Positions 52,364 through 63,369 of a stretch of 64,000 bases of DNA are shown one piece after another. Within the stretch, counting starts at the first letter, position 1; each line of letters begins with the position of its first letter. Below the pieces are notes generated by a model. That model was not told where the DNA came from. It saw only the letters and a program-made list of their open reading frames with translations, and did not search any database. A program made the position numbers and the translations under genes. Source of the stretch: Ustulina deusta (lineage: Eukaryota; Ascomycota; Sordariomycetes; Xylariales; Xylariaceae); assembly GCA_023159155.1 (NCBI GenBank), contig JAJNNX010000010.1, forward strand, positions 124,001-188,000. Direction: 5' to 3'.

Positions 52364-52716
52364 TTAAACTTGGCGATTTCTCGGTACATCGAGTCCTTGT
52401 AGCCCATAAGGCCTTGAGGTAGATTCGTTTTTTCGAAAGGGTAGCCTGACATAGGAGGAATTTTTAACGTTGTCCAGGACGATATAAGCTCGGTCGATCC
52501 CTTCTTGAGCTTGTTCGAGAGATGTCTTAATATCAGTTAATTTCTTACTAATCGGGTCCCAACAACCTCGTAGCCTATAAAGTCAGTACATAGACTGGGC
52601 CGGGAAGAGAAAATGTTATACTCGCGAATGTCCTTCTCTAGCTCGTCCTTAAGTTTCTTGAATTCTTTTACGTCCCTGTTGCGCACTTCTCTCGACAGCA
52701 CCTGATCAGTCTCCAT
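52364..52716 (-). pseudogene. Frameshifted coiled-coil gene remnant
   Basis: ATG at 52716 opens METDQVLSREVRNRDVKEF and runs to a TAA after GTRLVRN; one frame over, coding resumes at once with KLTDIKTSLEQAQEGIDRAYIVLDN and ends at 52364. A single-base indel near 52548 explains both halves. No family recognised. Confidence 0.5.
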
Positions 52717-53561
52717 GTTTATTCATGTCTCAGTGATTACAATTCGGCTTTTCGATTCAGACGAATAAAATATCAATAGAGTCCGCAAGATTTTATATCT
52801 ACGTCAACTATCACAAGTGAGTGTAGAGGAGGGGATAGGCGTGAAATCTGATGGACAAATTAATTCGCGGGTAATTGTAATCTCACAAAAGAAAATCCAC
52901 TCGTTCGTATCAGTCTCTGCTCTTTTCCGATTGGTCATGGCTGTTGTAGTAGCTGTTGGGTATAGGCTACAGTAGGCCTAGCTTCATGCGCCGCCAGACC
53001 GGTGTAGTTATTCGCGTACGATCATCCCGATAATACGCGTTACTAGAATGCAGCCACTGTCAACAAATCTAATCAAATCATGTTCTGTTGATTTCTAAGT
53101 GCGCTCGACGGATCGTCAATAATCTGAAAGAAATCGACAGTCCGCGCAAATAGATGACTCGGTGTATTTTTGTCAATATACTTGCCAAGCATTCTGTCCT
53201 TGTAGCATGCAGCCAAGGTCAGGAGATTTCCCCAGGCTGCAGAATACGGATTACATATAGAAGGAATTTAAGGTCAAAAATATTTAGGGTGGACAACGAG
53301 AAGAAGAAGAGTAGTTAAATGAAAAGACTACGTAAGGCTGTACAGCTAGTATATTGCTCTGGCAAGTTGCCCCGCTGACACACAAGGCCTGATTCCAAGC
53401 CTTCTAGAGACCCAACAAGAAGACTGGCTTTATTTGTCGCTCTACATGTTGAAAGAGGCCATGGAGACATCTGCGTTGCCTTCTGGGATGCCATATCCAA
53501 ATATCTTAGCCGTGGTCAGTACAAACCAATCTACTATTAGGACATGGGGTACACCCACCAA
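52717..53561. other. Gene-poor stretch
   Basis: A 61-codon minus-strand ORF at 53315-53500 is the only candidate; it has no recognisable feature. Confidence 0.4.
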
Positions 53562-54017
53562 CTAGAATGTAGTGTCAAGGACGCAAACATATAATTTTGC
53601 CTCCCACTCTTGCATGTCCTCCTCCGCAATAGGTTTATTCCTAAACACGTCGCACCTATTAAGGAAGCAACACGCTTGATCTAGATCCGGAACGTCAAGT
53701 TGACTGGTTCCCTGAACATCAATGGACATCCCAATGGCAGTTATTCTGTCGGTCGGCACAGCATCTTGGAGATATCTAGATCGCTGAATGATATCCTCAC
53801 AGCCACCAGAGAGTTCGAGTATACGGCGCAACAAGGCTAGCTTATGAAGGAGATCCTCCTCATCCCATATATTGTCGGTGTTATACAACTGTCGTAGTGT
53901 CTGCCTCCACCTTGTCACAAAGTCTTGAGCAGTCAGTTTAGCTAATCGGGTCCGGTCTGTACGGGTGATGTGCGTGCTCATTTGTAGTAGAAGTTGGATG
54001 AATCGATCCTGGGTCAT
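53562..54017 (-). CDS. Hypothetical protein, downstream half of a probable single gene
   Basis: A 151-residue ORF (MTQDRFIQLLLQM onward) whose ATG overlaps the stop of the upstream ORF at a run of six T. One extra T would fuse the two into one protein of about 300 residues. Helical and acidic, family unknown. Confidence 0.45.
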   Translation of the reverse strand: MTQDRFIQLLLQMSTHITRTDRTRLAKLTAQDFVTRWRQTLRQLYNTDNIWDEEDLLHKLALLRRILELSGGCEDIIQRSRYLQDAVPTDRITAIGMSIDVQGTSQLDVPDLDQACCFLNRCDVFRNKPIAEEDMQEWEAKLYVCVLDTTF

Positions 54018-54469
54018 AAAAAAGGATCCCTAGCTACTGTCAGGTCTCCGGTCACTAAGTCAATGTGTTTACTTGCCTCAATATCATCAAGGAACATGGA
54101 CCACTCGACAAAGAGGCGACAATGTTCATACTCTGGATGGCGACGATAGGCTTCACCTATAGGCCTGCCGTAATGCTCGATGCCGTCTATTGCGTTGCCT
54201 CGGAATTTCCTTATCGCAATCTTTTTTGCCTGGCGTATGCCCTGGACACGAATTAGACCATCTGATGGCTGGGACACGTTTGCCGTCTCGAGCCTGTGGC
54301 AGTGAAGGTTAGTCCAATCTTTCAGTCCGTTCGAGATCGCGAGTTGGTCGTATCGACCGTCGGCAGTAACTCCAACCAGGTGAAAATGTGAGGGCGCAGG
54401 TGGTCGAACATCGTTGGGCACAAAATGGAACGACCATTTCGCAGTCGTTGCGGCGACAACACTGGCCAT
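54014..54469 (-). CDS. Hypothetical protein, upstream half
   Basis: A 151-residue ORF (MASVVAATTAKWSFHFVPND, HFHLVGVTADGRYDQLAIS, CRLFVEWSMFLDDI) ending at DPFL in the T run shared with the next ORF. Whether the split is real, a decay mutation or a sequencing slip cannot be told from one sequence. Family unknown. Confidence 0.5.
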   Translation of the reverse strand: MASVVAATTAKWSFHFVPNDVRPPAPSHFHLVGVTADGRYDQLAISNGLKDWTNLHCHRLETANVSQPSDGLIRVQGIRQAKKIAIRKFRGNAIDGIEHYGRPIGEAYRRHPEYEHCRLFVEWSMFLDDIEASKHIDLVTGDLTVARDPFL

Positions 54470-55059
54470 CTTTACGAGCTGTAGTGGGAGAACAATCGGA
54501 GGGACAATGACGGATGGGCTTACCGCGAATTGGAAGAGAGGGGGACCGGGACTTTATGGCTGAGAAGCGAGCATGGGATTATGCAGACACTGCTAACCTC
54601 CCAGTACAGACTTTTAGTTTAGGGAAGGTACAGAAATAGGGAATCCTGCGACCGAAGCCAATTATTATCCACTATATGAAGATATATATAGCCTCCTACA
54701 AAAGACATGATGTCTAGGAAATAATAGCACTAATGAAGAAAAGAAGAGGTAGAACAGTTAAACATGCTATAAGATCAAAATACTACAATCATTGCCCCAG
54801 ACCTGGCGGTATACACAGCCTCATAGGACTTAGGCTCCCAGGCAACGAGCTGTGTCCAGGTTGTGTACATAAAAACCATCCACGTCCTATGATTATATGA
54901 CTATGCAACAGCTGCCCTCATCCTTGGACCGTCCCCTTGTTTGGACGAACAATGTGGAAGGCCTTGTCAGTCTCTTTGCTTGCTACGAACTTAGCAACCA
55001 TATAGCGCGTAATTAACCCGCATATGCTCTGATCTCTTGCCTACCCGACAAAGATTTGC
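54470..55059. other. Spacer
   Basis: No supported gene. Confidence 0.45.
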
Positions 55060-56364
55060 TCACCAGTCCTGCTTTCCCGACCGTTCATCCACCTTTCGAA
55101 GCAGCTTTTCAAACCCATCTTTCACCCGCTGGGGCGTTTCCAATAGCCACCCGTGTTGGCCTGCAAGATCTCTTACTTCATCGTCAGTAATTTCGGTCGT
55201 TCTATTTACAGTCTGACACACCACCAGGAGTCCAGGCTGGGCCGCCATTGATTTCGCCAAATTCTGAAGGTATACAAGAGAAGGCCGATGACATAGATCA
55301 ACAGCTAGGACAAACGCGGTAGCCTTTTTAGCAATAGACTCCTGGACAGTATGCCTGTATTTTTCATCTCTTATAAATTGCGGGCTCACATTGAAGAGAT
55401 AGGTATCGTTTCGTGTTGGGTGCGCGTACGGACCTATTGTATTCACTCCCCAAGTAGTCGGTCCCCAGCCAACTATTTCGTGAAGTGATTTTGACCTCAT
55501 CTTAGTATCGCCCATAAACATGATTTTGTGTTGAATCGAATTTGGTAGTTCTTGTAGCTCAGAGTAAGGATCGGAAGCTCGCGCGGGGCTAGGCTTAGGG
55601 GAAAGGGATCGTCGAAGCCAACTCTCCACTACTAGGTAGACAATAGCAGGGAAGCACGAAAGCTACAGCGATTAGTTATGAAGCTCAGGAGATAGGAAGT
55701 ACATACGACAACAAATGCCACGTTTGTCCAAAACATGAGCACCACGCCGAGAAGCTCGCCACAGCTTGTTCCCAAGCGGAGCCAGTCCCTTCGCCGTAAA
55801 ACAGTCCATACAGAATGGTATATGATTAGACCGACAGTAAGGTACTGTACAACGACGTGCTTGGGAATTGCTGGACCGATGATGACGAGGACCGCCTCTA
55901 CTGACGCCATCGCAAGCAAAAAGCCACAATGTTGGAGCAGTTTAAGTTGACGAGGCAGTTGTAGCTGTAGTGGTTGTGGAATGGTCAGACATGGTAGTGT
56001 TGGCAATGAGTCGCTTGGTGCTATCACAGAGATAGACTTGCTGAATTAGCCCAATCTCTCAACGATTCGCAGATAGTCTTACATCGAAGAGAAATGCTCC
56101 TCCTATGGACCATCTCCAACACCAGGTAGCCCAGTCGTGTAGATCAACCAATGTAAGAACGAAAAGGGTCGTCTCAAAGGCGACATAAACAAAGAGAGCG
56201 ATGAGAACTAATACAAAGACATATGATTCGGCTGTGTAGCCACAGAGTTTTATTGGGAAATGGGCGGGAACACGGTAATGACGGTATGCGAACCACAAAT
56301 TAGCAGCCACAACTAGCAGTGTGAATGGGAATGCCACGTAGGCTGCAAGTTCTGAGTCCTGCAT
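55060..56364 (-). CDS. Multi-pass membrane protein fused to a degenerate small-GTPase domain
   Basis: Three exons (56364-56083, 56036-55707, 55662-55060) with introns of 46 and 44 nt (GTAAGA...CTAATTCAGCAAG and GTATGT...CTAATCGCTGTAG) give 404 residues in one frame. The first 210 residues hold about six hydrophobic helices. After the last helix (LSCFPAIVYLVVESWLRR) comes a Ras-like fold: IMFMGDTKMRSKSLHEI in place of the P-loop GDSxVGKSSL, AFVLAVDLCHRPSL for the VxDxTxxxSF strand, GLLVVCQTVN in place of NKxD, and EVRDLAGQHGWLLETP for the EEGxxLAxxHG..FxExSA helix. The P-loop Gly-Lys-Ser and NKxD are degraded, so nucleotide binding is unlikely. Confidence 0.65.
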
Positions 56365-57142
56365 TTTTGATGTATCTCGGTGCGACACAAGTCGAAGTAA
56401 GGCAACCCGGGGTGCAGTAGTAGCAAGGCAAAGTGCAGAAAGCGTTCAGAAGCGACACAACCGCCTTTTTATCAAGCCTACTTCGCAAGGGAATCTAGCT
56501 ATGTATGAAATTCCCTTAGATACATGCCAGGGGCGCGAAGAACCTAGTCATTTGTCTAGAGTTTGCTAAAGCTGATAGCTGCTTACCGCTATCAATAGTA
56601 GTACTAATGCTGGAGATCATGGTGTGAACCGGTACGTTACATACAAGCCATGGAAATATTACTGTTGGGTGATCTGATGTGATCAAGGTTATGGGTCAAG
56701 ACCCATTGCTAATAAGCAGTTGCGGAGGTGGCATGAACACCGGTGCTAGGAGCCGAGCTGAAGGTGGGAACTGTGGAAGACAGCCGTATAACGCAGAGCA
56801 GGGTCGATGTCTGGTCTGAAAGCACCCTTGTCGCAGCTTTTCTGCAGAGCCACGATGCCTCAAGAAGATATGTTGGTCGGTGGCGCTGTCGCTAGTTCAA
56901 GCTAGTTCAGGGATGTGGTAGCACCAGGGGAGGGTCACCGTACCTGATAGATCCGTCCCTGTGCAGTCTCCTGTTTTGTTAAACCTCTCAAGTTCATCAA
57001 AAGTGGAGCATATCCAACTAAGTCGATGTAAGTGCTGAGATGCAGGAGGGAGAAGGGTATCGTCACAATTTGTCCCCGGACTGCCAGTCTGCTCAGGCCT
57101 TCAGTGGGTTATACAGCAACGGCGCCCTTCAACCATACAGCG
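56365..57142. other. Spacer between divergent genes
   Basis: No coding frame. It probably contains both promoters. Confidence 0.45.
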
Positions 57143-59002
57143 ATGGATAAGGCTGAATTTGCCCTTCCTTGCGGAGAATTCTCCCAGTACATATCAATAC
57201 AAGATGTAAAAGAGGCCCCGAATTTGGCAAAGAAAGACATACAAAAACTTCGTTATTTACGTCAGGGACAGTCGACCTCATTTTATTTCTCTGTGCCACT
57301 CTCGAATGACCACATGGCTGCTGCGGAGATCTATGTGTGTCCCATCTCCAACCCTCACTCGCAAAACCCGTATTATGAGGTCTCTGCACGATACGCCCCG
57401 TGCCATCAAGCGGATAATGAGTCAGTTGGCGACGAACCCGATCAAGTTTGCAGGATCGTCCAACAAATTTACGATACCTATATCGTGGCGGCTAGATGGA
57501 AGTTTACACGGGACTGGTACGAGGAAGCAATCATGAAGTAGCCCAGAACTGACACGCAATAGCTTGGAGCGTCAGTCTCCCTTGCCGGAATCCGATCTCA
57601 CCTGCCATCAGATGACACAATCCAACTTTGACGGCTTTATCGCTCATAAACCATCGAATCGACGCTCCGAGGCGCCCCGTGACAACAGAAGATCTCTCTC
57701 TCAAGAAGACAACCCTCAATCTCAGAGTAGATTTAGCACTTCGCAAAAGGGCCCAAAGACCAAGCGATTTCCTACCAATGTGGTCGAGACTGCATCCCTT
57801 CGTTCAAAGCGTCCACGAAGATCCCGTTCGACATCTCACATCACGACAGCCATGATATCAAGGGTCATCGACGGGATGAAAAGACTTGAAGAACTGGCCA
57901 AGCACACTTCACTGCAAATCGACCTCGACATCCGAGCCATAGAAGACAAGTGCCAAGTTTTACAAGGAGACCCTGAGCAGCTCTATAAAGCCCTTGGTGA
58001 CCTGGAAGCCAGCTTTCTCTATAAGTTCAAGACGGAGAGAGAGGAGAACAAGATTTCTGTTTGGACTAGCTGGCTGTACGCTGCTTGTCTTCGGCAGATC
58101 TTGTACGCGAAAGGGGATTATAAGAGAACTCGGCGATCAAACGCGGCTCGACTCATGTTTTCGATCGTGAACAAGCTCTTGCCCATGGAAGGCATCAACG
58201 CCTTGACGATACTTCCGGCACTCGGCAGTAAGCAGAACCTCCTGGTATTTCCTAAGGAAGCTGACCGATATAGTGCGTTGCTCCGTACTTTCAGATGCGG
58301 CATACAAAGGGGATATTGAACAAGATCGGATCAGTACAACAGTAGCCAACGGTCTCCGCGGCACACTGGTCCCTCTGCCGGGTGGCTACAAAGTGTACAA
58401 TCCTGCCGGCTGGATAAGCAAGGTCACACAGATAGAGTGGGTATTGTCTTTTCCTGTCTGTGTTATCTATGTGTTGATTCTTTGAGTGTAGTATACGCGA
58501 AGCCTACAATCACCTCGGGATGCCTAACCTTGCTGTACTAGGCGTGGACCCTGAATGCAGTCCAGCCGAGGCAGAAAAGGGTGTTATGATGCAACAGATG
58601 AGATATAGGTGGTCCGCTTTCGAGAGTGATGCCAAAGCTGAGTTGACTACATTGCAGCAAGCATTCAATCTGTTCGCGGCTGACGATTTCGAGCAGCTAG
58701 CCCAACTCATCCAATCGAGTAATCTAAAGGCTCCTGTCGGGTTTGATCAGTTTTTGCAGCAAGCTCATGAGAACTCAGCGGATCTGGTCTCTGTGATGAT
58801 ACCTCTTCTCTCCGAGACATTATCGCAGATCGTCAACACGTGGCTAGACAAGAAACAGGCTTCGCCTATGAGCACCGAAGTGATCAGCTCTCCTGGTCTT
58901 GGCATAGACATTGACGCGAGTAGTCTCTCACAGCATAACCAAGAATGGTCCAGTCTTGGGTTTGAGATAGAAGACATCAACTGGGATGGTTTTCGTTATT
59001 GA
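57143..59002 (+). CDS. Unrecognised four-exon gene
   Basis: ATG at 57143. Three introns, each exactly 46 nt, at 57517-57562, 58228-58273 and 58441-58486, restore one frame of 573 residues; without them stops appear. The first exon is a compact domain (FALPCGEFSQYISIQDV, STSFYFSVPLSNDHMAAAEIYVCPI). The second starts with a basic, Ser-rich, probably nuclear segment (SKRPRRSRS) and then long helices (MISRVIDGMKRLEELAKH). The last has an acidic end (DIDASSLSQHNQEW, DINWDGF) reminiscent of activation domains. No family assigned; a nuclear regulator is a guess. Confidence 0.65.
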
Positions 59003-59009
59003 TGAGCTC

Positions 59010-59565
59010 TTATTTCATTGTCCTAGTCCCATATTGAATGCCAATAAATGCAAAGCCTCCGTGATGCACCTTTGCAATCTCTCCCTCCTCTAACATGTAG
59101 ACATGGCCAACATGCCATTCAACCTCAGCAATCTTAGAGCCATCTTTCGCAGATTGAATAGTAAGCACCGTGGGGTTATTCACTGCTAGGTACTCTGGTT
59201 GAGTAGGCGGTGCAACTGCCAAGAGGACGTGACATCGGGACTCCGGGTGGAAAGCTGGAAAGCTGCTTTCGACTATCCACAGAAGATCTGGGCCGAACGC
59301 GACTGGTCCGATCTGCCAACCCTTCTTCTCTGCATAGCTTCGAATCTTGGCTGGCTGCCTTGAATTAGACAATAGGAATGATACATGGCTTTGGCAAACG
59401 TACCAGCTTGTCTTCGTTGTATTTCCGGATCAAATTTTTAAATATTTCAGGTAATTTGACCAGGTCCAATTTGAACGTTCCATTTCCTAACGATTCGAGC
59501 CTATCGAGTCCGTAGCTAGCAGATGCAAAGAATTGAAATTCAGGTGAAGTCTCGAGTGTGTACAT
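59010..59565 (-). CDS. Unrecognised two-exon gene
   Basis: Exon 1 59565-59404 and exon 2 59354-59010 join through a 49-nt intron (GTACGT, CTAATTC, AGGCAG) for 168 residues (MYTLETSPEFQFFASASYG, SYAEKKGWQIGPVAFGPD, EVEWHVGHVYMLEEGEIAKVHHGGFAFIG). Likely a compact soluble beta-rich protein. Its stop codon lies seven bases from the end of the convergent gene at 57143. Confidence 0.6.
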
Positions 59566-59974
59566 TATGATATGAGATGGACTGGCTATGAGGAGGAGAG
59601 CTTGGGAAACGGGTTAAATCTCATAAACAAGTCTTTCCCGGTCTTCAAATAGCTAGCTACCACATCGGCCACGTTGCGCAACGTGGGAAATTCTGGTTCA
59701 TTCACGATCTGAGATACTGAGATAGAGCAAAATGTGGGGCAATTCTCTAGTAATTAATCCCGAGGCGTAAGGCAGCCGTAGGCACGTGACAGTAGGCTGA
59801 CTAACATAGTATTTGGCCAATCTACTGTGGCTCAATCGTAACATCCCTGAATTCAAGCCCCAGAACTGAAGAACTAATAAAATAGTTGAATGCTGAATTC
59901 GAAGTGAGCGTTTAAAACTGAGCCTTCGTATACAATTGCGAAAGCTTCATTCCTTATGACTTATCATGCCAAGC
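59566..59974. other. Spacer
   Basis: No supported gene; promoter of the 59010 gene. Confidence 0.4.
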
Positions 59975-60178
59975 CTATGTCCAGTCAGCGGGTGCATACT
60001 TACCAAGTGAAGGCAGGGAAGTTACCTCATCACCTTGACCAAAGCCTAGCTCTTCCAGTTCCTTCTGTTCATGTTTTCCCAGACCTTCATTTGTGTCCGT
60101 CTGCTCTTTTTCGGTATGTTCCTCCCCGCCAGTGTGATTCTCGGTATTGGATTTGTTCTCCTGCTTCTCGTCGGGCAT
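59975..60178 (-). CDS. Possible small acidic protein
   Basis: MPDEKQENKSNTENHTGGEEHT onward, 67 residues, strongly acidic and hydrophilic, with an internal GTAACT/GTAAGT donor candidate near its 3' end. No homologue recognised. Confidence 0.35.
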   Translation of the reverse strand: MPDEKQENKSNTENHTGGEEHTEKEQTDTNEGLGKHEQKELEELGFGQGDEVTSLPSLGKYAPADWT

Positions 60179-61664
60179 CTTGGCTCTGGAGAGTCTCGTC
60201 TGTTTGTTTCGCTACGGTTGCCCAGGTCCCGGAGATGGCTATTCGTGCTTTGTCTAGTTGGACATGGACGGTCAATACGTCAACACGCTTGTAAGAGACA
60301 GCGTCGACGGAGATGGCGTACTCTTATTTCATGTTAGCATGGTCTGTATGAAAGGGGCTCTCACTAACCTATGATGGATGGCGAGAGGCAAGTCAGATAT
60401 CTCAGCAGAACAAATGGCTAGGTAGGAAAAGGATGTCAAAGAAGAGTCATGAACGGGCCTTTATCTAGGCGGTCAAAGTACACTCTAGACACCTATACGA
60501 GGAGATCGGTACTGAAATGGGAATTGCGCCGCGTCAGAGGCTTCGATTACCCCCACCTCCCAGTTCATGTTTCGTCACGTTGTTTCTACAAGTCACATTT
60601 ATTTCACCCTGACTGTGAGATGACGACGTGTCCATGCCTCATGCAAGAACATCGGTTTAGTTTCCACAACTAAGCCTCTCCCCACGGGATACTCTTATTC
60701 CCGTTGGATGAGTCGTCCCTTCCCACGCTCTCTTCGGCGACCTGATCTGACGATCGGCATTCAGATGGAAACCGCTGTGCGTCAGAATCTCCAAGCTCGA
60801 TCAACCCCAACATATCACTTCCATAAACGGAGGAACATTCCTAAGCTATATTTATCGTGAATGTGAGTAATCCCGTACCCCGGCATGCCGAGAAGGACGA
60901 ACGTGTCCATGCCTATGCAACTTGGCTGTCAGAGAACTTAGGCCACAGCTCGGTAGTCAGCCCTCTCGCCGACTATTGTCTCTAATCGGGTAGGTTGATT
61001 GGAGGAAATCACCACGTTGGGTCATGGTGAGCTGCGTTAAAAGCGATGAGTCTCATGCATGACGATGCTACGCCGATTCGGTGTGCCCAAGACTGTGCTT
61101 TCGTGCTTTGCAAATTCCTTCCTGCAAAGCTTGGATGTGAGTTATGAGTATCGATTCAAGCCCAGCAGTCGCCCTTGTTCACTGGCCCCAATGGCCACCC
61201 CTGGCTATGTGACCCTAGCCTGTCCAACAGGTGCGATGGGCTAGTTACTCTATATATGTTAAATTGTCGTATTCTCAGCCCGAGTTGACGGCCTGGACAC
61301 AAGCCGCATAGATTTAGCGGTCAAGTCGTTAGAGGCCTGTCATGCACGACCATGACAACCGTGAGTCTTTCTACCGGCCTAACAAGGGTGAGGCGACTCT
61401 GTCTTGTTTCCAGTGGCTCCTGACCCTGAAGATGGATTTCTCGCTGGCCACGTTCACCAAAAATAAAACCTCCATTTCCTAAAAACGACTTAGTTCCTGT
61501 ATGCGGCTCTCCAGATCCCTGTCTCCGGAGTGGAGCAAATCCTGATATCTTTTCGCAAGGCGAGCCGAGAGTTCTGGACGAATCATTTTCGAAGGGACTA
61601 CTCTATCGCTAACCCTACTAGGTTCCCCACTTTGCTCTAGCATTGGTGCCTCGCCTACCCCAAT
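60179..61664. other. Gene-poor 1.5 kb
   Basis: Short ORFs only; nothing recognised on either strand. Confidence 0.45.
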
Positions 61665-61864
61665 AACATTTATGTTCGCTCACTCAGTCCCCACACCACC
61701 TTATCAGTACCTCCAAATTCTCGCCACCTCGCCAGTGACATTTATTTTCGCCCACCTTGTCGGTGACATTTACTTTCGCTCACTCATTTCCCACACCACC
61801 TTATCAGTGCCTTCAAATTCTCGCCACCTCGCCAGTGACATTTATTTTCGCCCCCCTCGTTAGT
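61665..61864. repeat. Two tandem 100-bp units
   Basis: Two direct copies with a period of exactly 100 bases (CACACCACCTTATCAGT and CTCGCCACCTCGCCAGTGAC recur at the same offset). Within each unit the GTGACATTTAxTTTCGC word also repeats. The array ends about 70 bases before the ATG at 61936, so it lies in that gene's promoter. Confidence 0.9.
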
Positions 61865-61935
61865 GCAATCGAATCTTACCAACCTTTGCAGTGAGCTCAA
61901 CACTCTCACTCGACCGCCCTGTGTAGTCTCGCAGC

Positions 61936-62930
61936 ATGTCTGCCGACTTGCTAGAGAAGATTAACCATGACTTGCACAAGTGTGGGGAAGAACTCTGGAA
62001 TATTGATGTCTCAGATAAGGTTCTCGACGATGTGCTCCAAACACTGTCGTTATTAAGAGTCCAAGTCAATGTGCGGAAATCATTGCAAGCTACTACAAAC
62101 TTGCTACGACAGCAACCAAATGACAAAGCTTTCCCGAAGCAACAAGCTACGAAGGTGAAGCATTTTATCCGCTTCGTTTTTCGAAAGGAGAGTCGTGGAG
62201 GGGGCAGACATAAGCAGCTGCGCGACTTGGATTGCAACGCTATAAAGTTTTTTGGGTTATCTTATACAATTGAAGAAATCGTCAAAATGGATGATGGAGA
62301 GTTTGAAACCCTCAAAAATCGTGGAGTGGAATTCTTCCATCGTGGCGGGCTTTCCCGCCTTCTGTATCGCCCTGATGTGGACAAAGCTGTCAATGCCAGT
62401 TTCACAGATCCTGATGACGATGGGTCATACGAGAAATTCATGCAAGGTATTCAACATGATACAGATCTCAAATCAGACCAAGGCTAACTGCACCAGACCA
62501 CCTCGCCATTCGACTACAGATGCGTAAGCGGAAACACGACGATATGGGAAGTGGCGGCGCATCCACGGACAATCAGGTTGCAAGGAATGTGACGAGCGAA
62601 AGGAGCGAGATGACGGCAACGACGAATCAGAGCGCGACCGCGAACGAGAACAAGCCCGAGGACGAGAACCAGAACAAGAACAAACCCGAGAACGAGACCG
62701 AGACCAGCGCCACGACCGCAGAAAAGGCCGAAAAATATGGGGACGTGTTCTCCCTTTCTTTAGACGCCGCGCGATACGCTCTGTCCTTTGGCGACGATGT
62801 CAAGGAGATATACCTAACGAAACCTTGGGCCACAAACGAACTGGGACAAAAACCCCCATTTCTCACAGCTTGGTTTTCGGAGGGTCTGGGCGAAATATTA
62901 AGCAAACAGGCCCAACAGATATATTACTAA
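61936..62930 (+). CDS. Unrecognised two-exon gene
   Basis: Exon 1 61936-62446, intron 62447-62496 (GTATTC donor, GGCTAACTGCACCAG branch and acceptor), exon 2 to TAA at 62930: 314 residues. The N-terminal 170 residues are helical (MSADLLEKINHDLHKCGEEL, GLSYTIEEIVKMDDGEFETLKNRGVEFF). After the intron come a basic RLQMRKRKH segment, a low-complexity NENKPEDENQNK stretch and a final globular segment. No family assigned. Confidence 0.6.
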
Positions 62931-63369
62931 TCTTCATTTGTCTGTACTGGGAAGCATCGATTTTCTCACTATCGTTTAAATATTCGATTCAGCATTACCC
63001 GTCCTGATTGAGGCGGAGCTTGGGCCAGCCTGTGTAAGCCCGTCACCGCCATCCCTGCGTCCGCCGTTGCCAACAACTTCCGTGGCCCCTACTGACAACG
63101 GCCACTCCACGGGGCGCATCGGCGTTGGCGTCCAAGGGAGGCATGTCCAAGGGCTGAGATGGCGATGGAGGGAAGGCGGCAAAGAGGAGGGTGGGAGGAA
63201 GGGCCATAAGACAAGGCAGAGGAGACACAGGAGACCGAGGGACAGGCAGGCAACAGTAGCAGCAATAGAGGTATAAAAGATGAGAATCCCACAATTTGAT
63301 AATTGAGGTGGACTCTTAATGGCAGCATTTATTGTATGGTTTTAAGGCGGTACGCAATAAGTGCCAGTC
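62931..63369. other. Spacer
   Basis: G-rich, low-information stretch near 63140-63250; antisense ORFs are low complexity. No supported gene. Confidence 0.4.
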
